Shown: in pieces, positions 1 to 5,015 of the stretch
Layout of the letters: the number at the start of each line of letters is the position of its first letter
How positions within the stretch are numbered: position 1 is the first letter of the stretch
From: Thermomicrobiaceae bacterium
GTDB taxonomy: Bacteria > Chloroflexota > Chloroflexia > Thermomicrobiales > Thermomicrobiaceae
Assembly: GCA_007123655.1 (NCBI GenBank)
Contig: SKKR01000430.1
Location: forward strand, 1 to 5,622
DNA length: 5,622 nucleotides
Direction: 5' to 3'
Program-made: the position numbers and the translations under genes
The notes under the pieces: model-generated
What the model saw: only the letters and a program-made list of their open reading frames with translations
Told to the model about the DNA's origin: nothing
Databases searched by the model: none

Positions 1-1
1 C

Positions 2-766
2 GAGTGCTGGACGACGCTCGCGCACCTCTCCGCGCTCTATCCAGATCTGACCTGGGGGCCGATCGTGCTCTGTCAGTCCTACCGGAACCCGGCAGTGCTG
101 GCGAAGAAGGTCGCCGCGCTCTGCGCCTTCATCCCGGGAAAGTTCGTCTTCGGCATCGGGGCGGGCTGGAAGGATAACGAGTACCGGATGTACAACTTCC
201 CTTTCCCGAAGGCGTCTGTCCGCATCAAGCAGATGGAAGAGCAGATCGAAATCGCCAAACGGCTCTGGACCGAAGATCGCGTCACCTGGGAAGGCGAGCA
301 TTACGCCGTCTACGACTGTGTCGTGAGCCCGAAACCGGACCCGATTCCGCCGGTAATGGTCGGCGGCGGCGGCGAGAAACTCACGCTGCGCGTGGCCGCA
401 AAGCATGGAGACTGGTGGAATTTTCAAGGGGGAACGATCGACTACTTCACGCACAAGCTGAATGTGCTAAAGGGCCACTGCGACGCCGTCGGCCGGAATT
501 TCGACGAGATTACCCAGTCGTGGTCGGCGTCGTGTGTCGCGATCGCCGATACCGAGGAGAAAGCCGAAGAGATTGCCCGGAAGAGCCCCTTCTTCAGTGA
601 AGAAGGCGCCATCTACGGCACGCCGGACCAGTTGATCCAGGCCTTCAAAGACCGGGAAGCCGCCGGCTGCCACCACTTCCAGCTTCGCTTCGCCGACTTC
701 CCGCGCACTGACGGTGTTGCCCGCTTTGGTCGTGAGGTGCTTCCGGCGTTTAGACGAACCAGTTAG
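2..766 (+). CDS. Luciferase-like (LLM class) F420-type oxidoreductase, copy A, 5'-partial
   Basis: This is the visible 254 residues of a luciferase-like TIM-barrel oxidoreductase of the probable F420-dependent type. Such enzymes transfer hydride between reduced coenzyme F420 (or a flavin) and a small substrate in the cytoplasm. The frame is open from base 2 with no start codon needed inside the window. A GTG at 65 is internal, because the 21 codons before it read as good family sequence. Visible signatures are GIGAGW at about residues 51-56 (cofactor-binding loop), then NFPFP, a glycine run GGGGEK at about 121-126, DWWN at about 137-140, and a C-terminal block containing GAIYGTP and RFADFP. 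Family members are usually near 300 residues, so roughly 50 N-terminal residues lie outside. The gene ends in TAG at 764-766. Damaged relatives of its 3' end lie at 831-1175 and 4605-4739, so this is the only LLM copy here that looks intact. The substrate is unknown, and F420 rather than FMN use is inferred from the family. Confidence 0.9.
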   Translation, partial: ECWTTLAHLSALYPDLTWGPIVLCQSYRNPAVLAKKVAALCAFIPGKFVFGIGAGWKDNEYRMYNFPFPKASVRIKQMEEQIEIAKRLWTEDRVTWEGEHYAVYDCVVSPKPDPIPPVMVGGGGEKLTLRVAAKHGDWWNFQGGTIDYFTHKLNVLKGHCDAVGRNFDEITQSWSASCVAIADTEEKAEEIARKSPFFSEEGAIYGTPDQLIQAFKDREAAGCHHFQLRFADFPRTDGVARFGREVLPAFRRTS

Positions 767-830
767 GCTCACGCTGAAGCGGCGAGTTCCGAAGCCGTCC
801 AGCGCAGGGTGATATTGTGAACCGTCCCTC
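767..830. other. Copy A 3' flank and A/B junction
   Basis: This short spacer separates the stop of copy A from the start of recognisable copy B homology. Its first part (about 767-790, GGCTCACGCT then GCGGCGAGTTCCG) resembles the bases after the LLM end in copy B (GGCTCATGCT then GCGCCGGTTCCGG, 1184-1208). It therefore looks like the left half of the hairpin seen at the other two junctions. The right arm is absent. The remaining 40 bases match nothing else I recognise. I infer a broken duplication boundary. Confidence 0.45.
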
Positions 831-1175
831 TGGTGGAACGTTCAGGGCGAGACGATCGACTATTTGAAGCACAAGCTGAATGTACTCAAGGGGCACTGCG
901 ACGACGTTTGGCGGGACTTTGACGAGATCGTCCAGACATGGTCGGTTTCGTGTGTTGCCATCGGCGAACACTGAGCAGGAAGCGGAACGAGTAGCCCGGA
1001 AGAGTCCGTTCTTCACTGAGGACGGAGCCATTTATGGCGCCACGGAGGAGCTGATCGAGAAGTTCCAGGAGCGCGAAGCTGCCGGCTGCGAACATGTTCA
1101 GTGCGCTCTGCTGATTTCCCAAGTACCCACGGCGCCGAGCAGCTCGCCAGGGACGTCCTGCCAGCGCTCAGATAA
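831..1175 (+). pseudogene. Frameshifted remnant of a second LLM oxidoreductase (copy B)
   Basis: This is a 5'-truncated paralogue of the C-terminal 114 residues of copy A (aligned to its residues from WWN onward). By hand alignment about two thirds of residues are identical, counting across both frames. It starts in frame at TGG 831 and reads through HKLNVLKGHCD. It then hits TGA at 972-974 because of a one-base insertion near 966-971. One base over, the reading continues through RKSPFF, GAIYG and REAAGC. A one-base deletion near 1101/1102 restores the first frame for ADFPST and DVLPALR, ending at TAA 1173-1175. The position matching copy A's TAG stop is CAG at 1182-1184. There is no start codon, ribosome binding site or N-terminal half, so it should not make a working enzyme. 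Sequencing error alone is unlikely, given the truncation, two indels and wide divergence. Confidence 0.85.
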
Positions 1176-1323
1176 GCCAGCCAGGCTCATGCTTTGCGCC
1201 GGTTCCGGAGAAGAACCCCGCTGGTTGTCGCCGGAACCGGCCTCAGAGCACATAACGATATCCCTATGCCGCCCGCTGGCCCCAGGACTGGACGAGCGTG
1301 AACGTCGTACCCCAGCGACCAGG
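1093..1323. repeat. Long direct repeat, left copy (LLM tail - hairpin - methyltransferase tail)
   Basis: This segment spans the last 27 or so codons of LLM copy B, the hairpin and the last 20 codons of the intact methyltransferase. It matches 4647-4879 in the same orientation. The offset is 3556 bp for both the hairpin right arm and the methyltransferase stop, and 3554-3555 bp in the LLM part because of a deletion. Over the 60 bases of methyltransferase end I count 47 identical. The noncoding 25 bases between hairpin and methyltransferase stop have equal length in both copies. This indicates duplication of one locus rather than two independent families meeting twice. Confidence 0.75.
1198..1241. 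terminator. Hairpin between convergent LLM remnant and methyltransferase
   Basis: The left arm GCCGGTTCCGG (1198-1208) is perfectly complementary to the right arm CCGGAACCGGC (1231-1241), an 11-bp GC-rich stem with a 22-nt loop. It lies between the 3' ends of two converging genes, where a bidirectional terminator is expected. Neither strand has the U-run of a classical intrinsic terminator, so termination is inferred from position. It could instead be a REP-like or mRNA-stabilising structure. A near-copy sits at 4753-4797 in the same gene context. Confidence 0.55.
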
Positions 1324-2067
1324 CTGTTCGAGCTCGTTCTCCGCCTCGTTTCGCAACTGATCAAGCTTTTCCTGGTCCATGAACGTCAGCAGCCCCGCTT
1401 CCAGGCCGGTGGCGAATTGCAGCGGCAGCCGGAGGTAGGGATGCCCCGGCGGCAGCGCCTCGACATCGGCCCTGACGTTCGCCTCGATTCCGTAATCACG
1501 GAATAGCTCCAGCTGCCTGCGGGAAACATACGGGTCCCCCCACCGCTCGAATACGTCCCCCAGCCGTGCGATTAGCTCATCGAGCGCGGGCGTCGGGGGA
1601 GGATTGAAATGCCACGAGCCGGGATCCAGGTCTTCCAGCACGACGATGCCGCCCGGACGGACCAGCCGAAGGTAGCTTTCCATCTGCGCATCAGCGCGAC
1701 CGAGCGGGGCCATTTGGAATCGCGCGTGCACCAGATCGAACGACTCGGCGTCCAAATCGCTGGCAAAGAGGTCGTCCTTGATGAGCGCCACGTTGCGTAG
1801 ACCTTCGGTAGACACGAACTGGTCGGCCGCTGAGAGCATTCCATCGTCGATATCCGTACCCACGACCTCTCCGTTCGGTCCGACCCACTCACTGAGTACG
1901 CGGAGCCATCCCATGGCCCCGCAACCGACGTCAAGGACCCGGGCTCCGTCCCCCTCACCAATCTCAGCGAGGAGCCGCCGCCCGGCGGGCTCCCACACTC
2001 GCGACTGGAGTTGGAGCCGGTCCAGCTCCGAAGCTTGGCCTGCCAGCAAGTATTGATTCTGGGTCAT
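1264..2067 (-). CDS. Class I SAM-dependent methyltransferase
   Basis: This is a complete 267-residue cytoplasmic methyltransferase that would transfer a methyl group from S-adenosylmethionine to an unidentified, probably small-molecule, acceptor. The Rossmann fold is clear. Motif I is VLDVGCG at residues 44-50. The acidic strand end GTDID at 70-74 (probably D72) would bind the SAM ribose. KDDLF at 97-101 follows, then FDLVHARFQM at 110-119 (motif IV region) and LVRPGGIVVLED at about 135-146. The region after 150 is a less conserved substrate cap ending TLVQSW. The ATG start at 2067 is supported by GAAAGGAG six bases upstream. It lies 76 bp downstream of the SnoaL-like gene on the same strand, so co-transcription is plausible. 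A 20-codon relic of a paralogue lies at 4820-4879. UbiE-like and natural-product methyltransferases share these motifs, so the acceptor cannot be called. Confidence 0.9.
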   Translation of the reverse strand: MTQNQYLLAGQASELDRLQLQSRVWEPAGRRLLAEIGEGDGARVLDVGCGAMGWLRVLSEWVGPNGEVVGTDIDDGMLSAADQFVSTEGLRNVALIKDDLFASDLDAESFDLVHARFQMAPLGRADAQMESYLRLVRPGGIVVLEDLDPGSWHFNPPPTPALDELIARLGDVFERWGDPYVSRRQLELFRDYGIEANVRADVEALPPGHPYLRLPLQFATGLEAGLLTFMDQEKLDQLRNEAENELEQPGRWGTTFTLVQSWGQRAA

Positions 2068-2073
2068 CGTACG

Positions 2074-2081
2074 CTCCTTTC
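2074..2081 (-). promoter_or_regulatory. Ribosome binding site of the methyltransferase
   Basis: On the minus strand this reads GAAAGGAG, a strong Shine-Dalgarno sequence six bases before the ATG at 2067, and it fixes that start. The same octamer with the same spacing precedes the SnoaL-like gene. Confidence 0.75.
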
Positions 2082-2143
2082 ACTCGCTCGCGTCTGTCAC
2101 GAGCGCAGCGGCGCCAGCCTCCGGATCGCTTCGGACGCGTCGA

Positions 2144-2575
2144 CTACGTCACCTGCTCCTGCGCGGCCGGAATAGCTCCGATCTGCTGCATAACCCCAAG
2201 GTTGTCCAGCAGGAACCAGCCCTCGACGAACTTTCCGTTCTCGATCCGGTAGATGCTGGTTGCGTGTACCGTAACCTGGTTGTTGGTGGGTGGAATCCCA
2301 GCCATCTCTCCCTTATGCGTTCCGGTGCACGACCATCTCTTGGTAACTTTGTCACCTTCCGACACCAGGTCCTCGATAGTGAAACACCGGTCTGGGAACA
2401 CCGAGCCCTGCGCTTCTACAAACGCACGAAGAGTCTCCCGATCCGTAATGTCCGGTGACGAGGGGTCGTGGTGTACGTAGTTGGGTGCAAAGCAGTCGAT
2501 GAACTGCTCGACATCCCCAGCGTTCAGCGCCTCGACGCTCTTGCGAACCAGATCCTTGTTCGCGGCCGTTGACAT
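2144..2575 (-). CDS. SnoaL-like (ester cyclase / NTF2-fold) protein
   Basis: This 143-residue protein is of the usual size for a single SnoaL-like alpha+beta barrel of the NTF2 superfamily. Family traits in order are a helical N-terminus with VEALNAGDVEQFIDCFAPNY at about 14-33, HHD at 35-37, a helix around FVEAQGSVFPD, a strand with DKVTKRWSCTGTHKGE at 75-90, GIPPTN at 93-98, and the closing VEGWFLLDNLG at 117-127 followed by QQIG. SnoaL itself closes a polyketide ring, but many relatives are uncharacterised or act on other small molecules, so the reaction is unknown. The frame extends upstream to an ATG at 2677. I chose the ATG at 2575 because GAAAGGAG lies six bases before it and the family's N-terminus begins there. 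It sits between luxR and the methyltransferase on the same strand, which suggests a shared pathway. Confidence 0.85.
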   Translation of the reverse strand: MSTAANKDLVRKSVEALNAGDVEQFIDCFAPNYVHHDPSSPDITDRETLRAFVEAQGSVFPDRCFTIEDLVSEGDKVTKRWSCTGTHKGEMAGIPPTNNQVTVHATSIYRIENGKFVEGWFLLDNLGVMQQIGAIPAAQEQVT

Positions 2576-2581
2576 AGCAGT

Positions 2582-2589
2582 CTCCTTTC
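2582..2589 (-). promoter_or_regulatory. Ribosome binding site deciding the SnoaL-like start
   Basis: The minus strand reads GAAAGGAG six bases before ATG 2575. The alternative upstream ATG at 2677 has only CCGGCCG in front of it, so this site favours the shorter 143-residue product. Confidence 0.75.
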
Positions 2590-2710
2590 CGGTGCGACAG
2601 CGCCGGTGAAGCGCGGCGCACAGTGCGTTCGGAAAATCGTCTGCTACCAGCGTATCGAAGGGGTTGTCGTGCGGCATCGGCCGGGTGTGCTAATTCCAGA
2701 GCTGGATGAC

Positions 2711-2728
2711 ATGGTCCAGAAGGACCAT
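2711..2728. terminator. Small perfect hairpin just after the luxR stop
   Basis: ATGGTCC (2711-2717) and GGACCAT (2722-2728) form a perfect 7-bp stem with an AGAA loop, beginning 10 bases past the luxR stop on the minus strand. No U-run follows, so it may be a weak terminator or an RNA processing/stability element between luxR and snoaL. Because it lies 136 bases upstream of the SnoaL-like start, an operator role is also possible. Confidence 0.35.
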
Positions 2729-2738
2729 TCCGATGTAC

Positions 2739-4400
2739 CTAGTTGAGGTCGTTTTCCAGGGCGTAGGCCACGGCAGCGGTCCGGGAGGGAACATCCAGCT
2801 TGGTCAGAATACTGGAGACATGACGGCGCACCGTGTGCCTGCTCACGAAGATTTCATCGGCGATCTCCTGGTTGCTCAAGCCACGGGTAAGGAGCCTCAG
2901 CACCTCCGTCTCGCGGGGACTGAGGATCGTCGGGCCAGCGGGCCCGTTTAATTGGTCGGCCAAACCCCGTGCTCTGGCCGCCTCCGCGGCAGCTCCCAGG
3001 CTCCGCAATGTGTCATGAGCCGCGCGGATCTGATCCAAGGCCGAGCTCTCACTGCCAACGGTGTGCAGCGCGCGAGCAAGATCCATCCGAACCAGAGCCG
3101 CTTCGAAGGGGAGTTGGACACGCTCGTAGATGTCGAGTGCGTCCTCGAGCGGAGCTTTCGCTGCGGCTGCGTCCTCTGCTGCGATTGCTACCTGGCCCCG
3201 CGCGTGGTTCGCCACGGCCAAGAAGCTATCGGTACGGATGATTTGCGCAACGTCCTCGAGTTCCTGCAGTGGCTTCTGAGCCTCCTTAACCTCACCGCGA
3301 GCACAATGAATTCGGACGAGAAGTTCCAGGCAGGGAATTCGCTCAGTGCGGTTTCGTTCGGACATGCGCCGGAGCACCCGCTCAACCAGATCCAGCGCCG
3401 ATTGGAGGTCTCCCCGATCGAGAGCGACCCTGGCCTTCCCGAGGATGCTCGGCGGATAGATAAGCGCTTGTTCGAACGTTTCCTCGGCCTCCTCGAGCCG
3501 ACCCTGCCGACGTCGCAGTTCGCCCAGTCGTTCCAGTGGAGATAATGCCCAGGCAATCCGACCTTGTAGCCCATCCAGCGCCTTGAGAAGCTGGTTCTCA
3601 GCCTCGTCCCACTGTCCCCTGGCCGTAAGCACGGACGCATAGTGTCCACGGCAGAAGGCAAGATAACCTTTGAGCTCGTATCGTCGGCAGAAGTCCATGA
3701 ACCGCTCGCACCACTGGCCAGCCCGGTCAACGTCGCGGGTTCGCTCGCAGGCGAAGACCATCAGACAGAATGTCGTGCTAATGGCCTGAAAGGATTGCAT
3801 CTCTCCAGCGACGGCTGCGGCAATCGCTTCGTCCAGGCGAGGCATACCGTCGGCCACCTCGCCCAGGCCAACCAGTGCCAGACCCTCGAGGGCGAGGCCA
3901 AGCATCTCCGGATCCAGCTCGCCGAGGTGGCTCGCCAACTCCTGCGCCTGGCTGCCCAGTTCGCGTACGCGGTCGAGATCGCCTTCAATGTGGTACGTCA
4001 TCTCGGCCTCTCGCAGCGCGAGCCAGGCTTGCTCTGGTACAGGGTCGAGATCGTCCAGAAGCCGGTGCGCCCGCTGCAGCCAACCGTTAGAGACGGCCAA
4101 CTCGGCCCGGAAAACCGCGTAATCAAATCCCAGCTCAGTAGCCAGGCGACCGGCCGCCCGATCATCACTCTGCTGGCGGTAGAGACGATAGGCGTGCTCC
4201 CGCGACGCGAATACGGTTTCGGCGTCCTCCAGCCACCAGGCGGCAGTGCCCAAGCCCTCTCGCGCCTGCGGAGTCTCCTCTTCGGTCAAGGCTGTCTCGA
4301 AGCCATTGCGTGCCTCCTGCCACGCTCCGCGCTGCAAGGCGTGCTGCGCTTCGGCCAGCGTGTGGGACGAAGTGCCCGGACGGTGTCTATCAAGACTCAT
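2739..4400 (-). CDS. TPR-repeat transcriptional regulator with C-terminal LuxR-type HTH
   Basis: This predicted cytoplasmic DNA-binding regulator has 553 residues from the chosen start. The C-terminal 63 residues (about 491-553) form a GerE/LuxR helix-turn-helix: [12 protein letters not shown], the recognition region [20 protein letters not shown], then SSILTKLDV. The preceding 490 residues are almost all helical and rich in paired-helix TPR-like units, for example [18 protein letters not shown] near the start and [19 protein letters not shown] in the middle. These probably form a superhelical scaffold that senses a ligand or partner. There is no N-terminal P-loop ATPase as in MalT/LAL regulators, nor a receiver or autoinducer domain. 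I chose ATG 4400 (MSLDRHRP) over in-frame ATG 4418 because AGGGG lies eight bases before it. Same-strand snoaL and methyltransferase genes downstream are likely targets, but that is inference from position. Confidence 0.9.
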   Translation of the reverse strand: MSLDRHRPGTSSHTLAEAQHALQRGAWQEARNGFETALTEEETPQAREGLGTAAWWLEDAETVFASREHAYRLYRQQSDDRAAGRLATELGFDYAVFRAELAVSNGWLQRAHRLLDDLDPVPEQAWLALREAEMTYHIEGDLDRVRELGSQAQELASHLGELDPEMLGLALEGLALVGLGEVADGMPRLDEAIAAAVAGEMQSFQAISTTFCLMVFACERTRDVDRAGQWCERFMDFCRRYELKGYLAFCRGHYASVLTARGQWDEAENQLLKALDGLQGRIAWALSPLERLGELRRRQGRLEEAEETFEQALIYPPSILGKARVALDRGDLQSALDLVERVLRRMSERNRTERIPCLELLVRIHCARGEVKEAQKPLQELEDVAQIIRTDSFLAVANHARGQVAIAAEDAAAAKAPLEDALDIYERVQLPFEAALVRMDLARALHTVGSESSALDQIRAAHDTLRSLGAAAEAARARGLADQLNGPAGPTILSPRETEVLRLLTRGLSNQEIADEIFVSRHTVRRHVSSILTKLDVPSRTAAVAYALENDLN

Positions 4401-4408
4401 GACGCTCA

Positions 4409-4413
4409 CCCCT
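4409..4413 (-). promoter_or_regulatory. Ribosome binding site supporting the luxR start at 4400
   Basis: The minus strand has AGGGG eight bases upstream of ATG 4400. The in-frame ATG at 4418 has no purine-rich stretch at the right distance, so the shorter product is preferred, though only moderately. Confidence 0.5.
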
Positions 4414-4475
4414 ATCATGCATCGCTAGGCGCAGATAGTGGACATCGAGGCGCTCAGTGGATGGTGTGTGAACCC

Positions 4476-4504
4476 AGTTTATTATCATGCGGCCGTTGCC
4501 ACAA
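4476..4504 (-). promoter_or_regulatory. Weak candidate promoter for luxR
   Basis: On the minus strand TTGTGG (4504-4499) and TAAACT (4481-4476) are separated by 17 bases, about 75 bases before the luxR start. They lie in the only AT-rich patch of this upstream region. Matches to the consensus hexamers are partial (3/6 and 4/6), so this is only a suggestion. I see nothing else recognisable in 4419-4600. Confidence 0.2.
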
Positions 4505-4604
4505 GTTTGTACTTCGTGGTGAAGGAATCCGTTGCTCCCCCAGAATAACGGCTCCACTGCGAGAGAGCCTGCCGTTTGCGAGTGCCGGCTTCCAATTCCT
4601 TCGT

Positions 4605-4739
4605 CGCCTCGCCAGGCTCCAAGGCCATGCCGATGGCGCCTTCAGCCACTTCCACCTCCGCTTCGCCGACTTCCCGAGCACCGCCGGGATCGAGTTGTTC
4701 GCCAGTGAGGTGTTGCCGGCATTCAGGGGTGCTAGCTAG
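4605..4739 (+). pseudogene. Tail of a third LLM oxidoreductase (copy C)
   Basis: The last 40 to 45 codons of an LLM gene survive here, ending in TAG at 4737-4739. The reading FSHFHLRFADFPST followed by ASEVLPAFRGAS matches the C-terminus of copy A (HHFQLRFADFPRT and REVLPAFRRTS). It is clear from about 4635 and fades upstream around 4605 (LARLQ). Everything before that is the luxR upstream region, so the N-terminal five sixths of the gene is gone and no start or ribosome binding site is present. The surviving stretch has no frameshift. The frame happens to continue far upstream, antisense to luxR, but that part is not LLM-like. Confidence 0.75.
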
Positions 4740-4752
4740 TCTCGCGCTTTGA

Positions 4753-4797
4753 GCCGGCTCCGGACATAGCACCACGCTGGTCGCTCCCGGAACCGGC
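4753..4797. terminator. Second copy of the convergent-gene hairpin
   Basis: GCCGGCTCCGG (4753-4763) and CCGGAACCGGC (4787-4797) form an 11-bp stem with one C-A mismatch and a 23-nt loop containing CGCTGGT, also found in the loop at 1209-1230. The right arm is identical to that at 1231-1241. It again sits between the LLM tail and the methyltransferase tail. No U-run follows on either strand. The mismatch suggests decay along with the flanking pseudogenes. Confidence 0.5.
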
Positions 4798-4819
4798 CTC
4801 ACAGCGTATCTTGAATCTG

Positions 4820-4879
4820 TTATGCGGCGCGCCGGCCCCGGGGCTGGACTAACGTGAACTTCGTGCCTCAGCGCCCCGG
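4820..4879 (-). pseudogene. Last 20 codons of a second methyltransferase, with a nonsense codon
   Basis: Read on the minus strand, this gives PGR-stop-GTKFTLVQPRGRRAA-stop, against PGRWGTTFTLVQSWGQRAA-stop in the intact methyltransferase (1264-1323). The conserved Trp codon TGG has become TGA (4868-4870). Of 60 bases, 47 are identical, and both copies end with a TAR stop at the same spot. Homology ends at 4879, with no trace of the other 247 or so codons upstream. It is a relic and cannot encode a methyltransferase. Confidence 0.8.
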
Positions 4880-5015
4880 CGCACGGTGTCCGACGGGTGT
4901 CGACCGTTGAACGGCCGTGCGTTAGCTGGTGGCGCGTGAAGTCGCGCGACGCATGTTACTTAACGGTGACCTCGTCGCCAGCCTGGATGCAGCCGGTTCC
5001 GCAATCGTTGCCAGA
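4880..5015. other. Intergenic region with small inverted repeats
   Basis: I find no gene here. CGCACGG (4880-4886) and CCGTGCG (4915-4921) are inverted repeats, and CCGTT-G-AACGG (4904-4914) lies between them. GTCGCGCGAC (4941-4950) is a perfect 10-bp palindrome. GCCGGTTCCG recurs at 4992-5001 without its partner arm. The region follows the hydrolase stop on the minus strand, so some of this may serve to end its transcript, but no U-run is present. Confidence 0.4.

Larger units (their letters stand above)
4647..4879. repeat. Long direct repeat, right copy (LLM tail - hairpin - methyltransferase tail)
   Basis: This is the partner of 1093-1323 in the same orientation, with the same order of parts: LLM 3' end, stop region, hairpin, 25-base spacer and methyltransferase 3' end. 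It encloses, together with the left copy, the methyltransferase, SnoaL-like and luxR genes. Both ends are ragged: LLM homology is lost to the left within luxR upstream DNA, and methyltransferase homology stops abruptly at 4879. Confidence 0.75.

Noticed and set aside
880..1506. A 208-codon plus-strand open frame.
   Set aside because: It uses the shifted middle frame of LLM remnant B, then leaves LLM homology after 1101 and runs antisense to the methyltransferase. It is a product of the frameshift, not a gene.
2085..2105. A 6-bp inverted repeat (CGCTCG/CGAGCG) between snoaL and the methyltransferase.
   Set aside because: The stem is short in very GC-rich DNA, with no U-run or conserved context, so it is too weak to annotate.
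2576..2677. A 34-residue N-terminal extension of the SnoaL-like protein from ATG 2677.
   Set aside because: It has no ribosome binding site and no family similarity, while a strong site precedes ATG 2575.
3188..3730. A 180-codon minus-strand frame inside luxR.
   Set aside because: It is arginine- and serine-rich shadow sequence in another frame of luxR, with no start signal or recognisable domain.
4413..4490. TATCATGC repeated at 4413-4420 and 4483-4490 upstream of luxR, considered as regulator binding sites.
   Set aside because: Two 8-mers about 70 bases apart, not palindromic, can occur by chance, and one of them includes the alternative luxR ATG.
3642..4739. A 365-codon open frame on the plus strand.
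   Set aside because: Most of it lies antisense to the well-supported luxR gene and resembles no family; only the last 45 codons or so are real LLM homology.
1093..4879. A transposon or genomic island bounded by the direct repeats.
   Set aside because: There is no transposase, integrase, terminal inverted repeat or target-site duplication. The repeats are gene ends, so segmental duplication explains them better.
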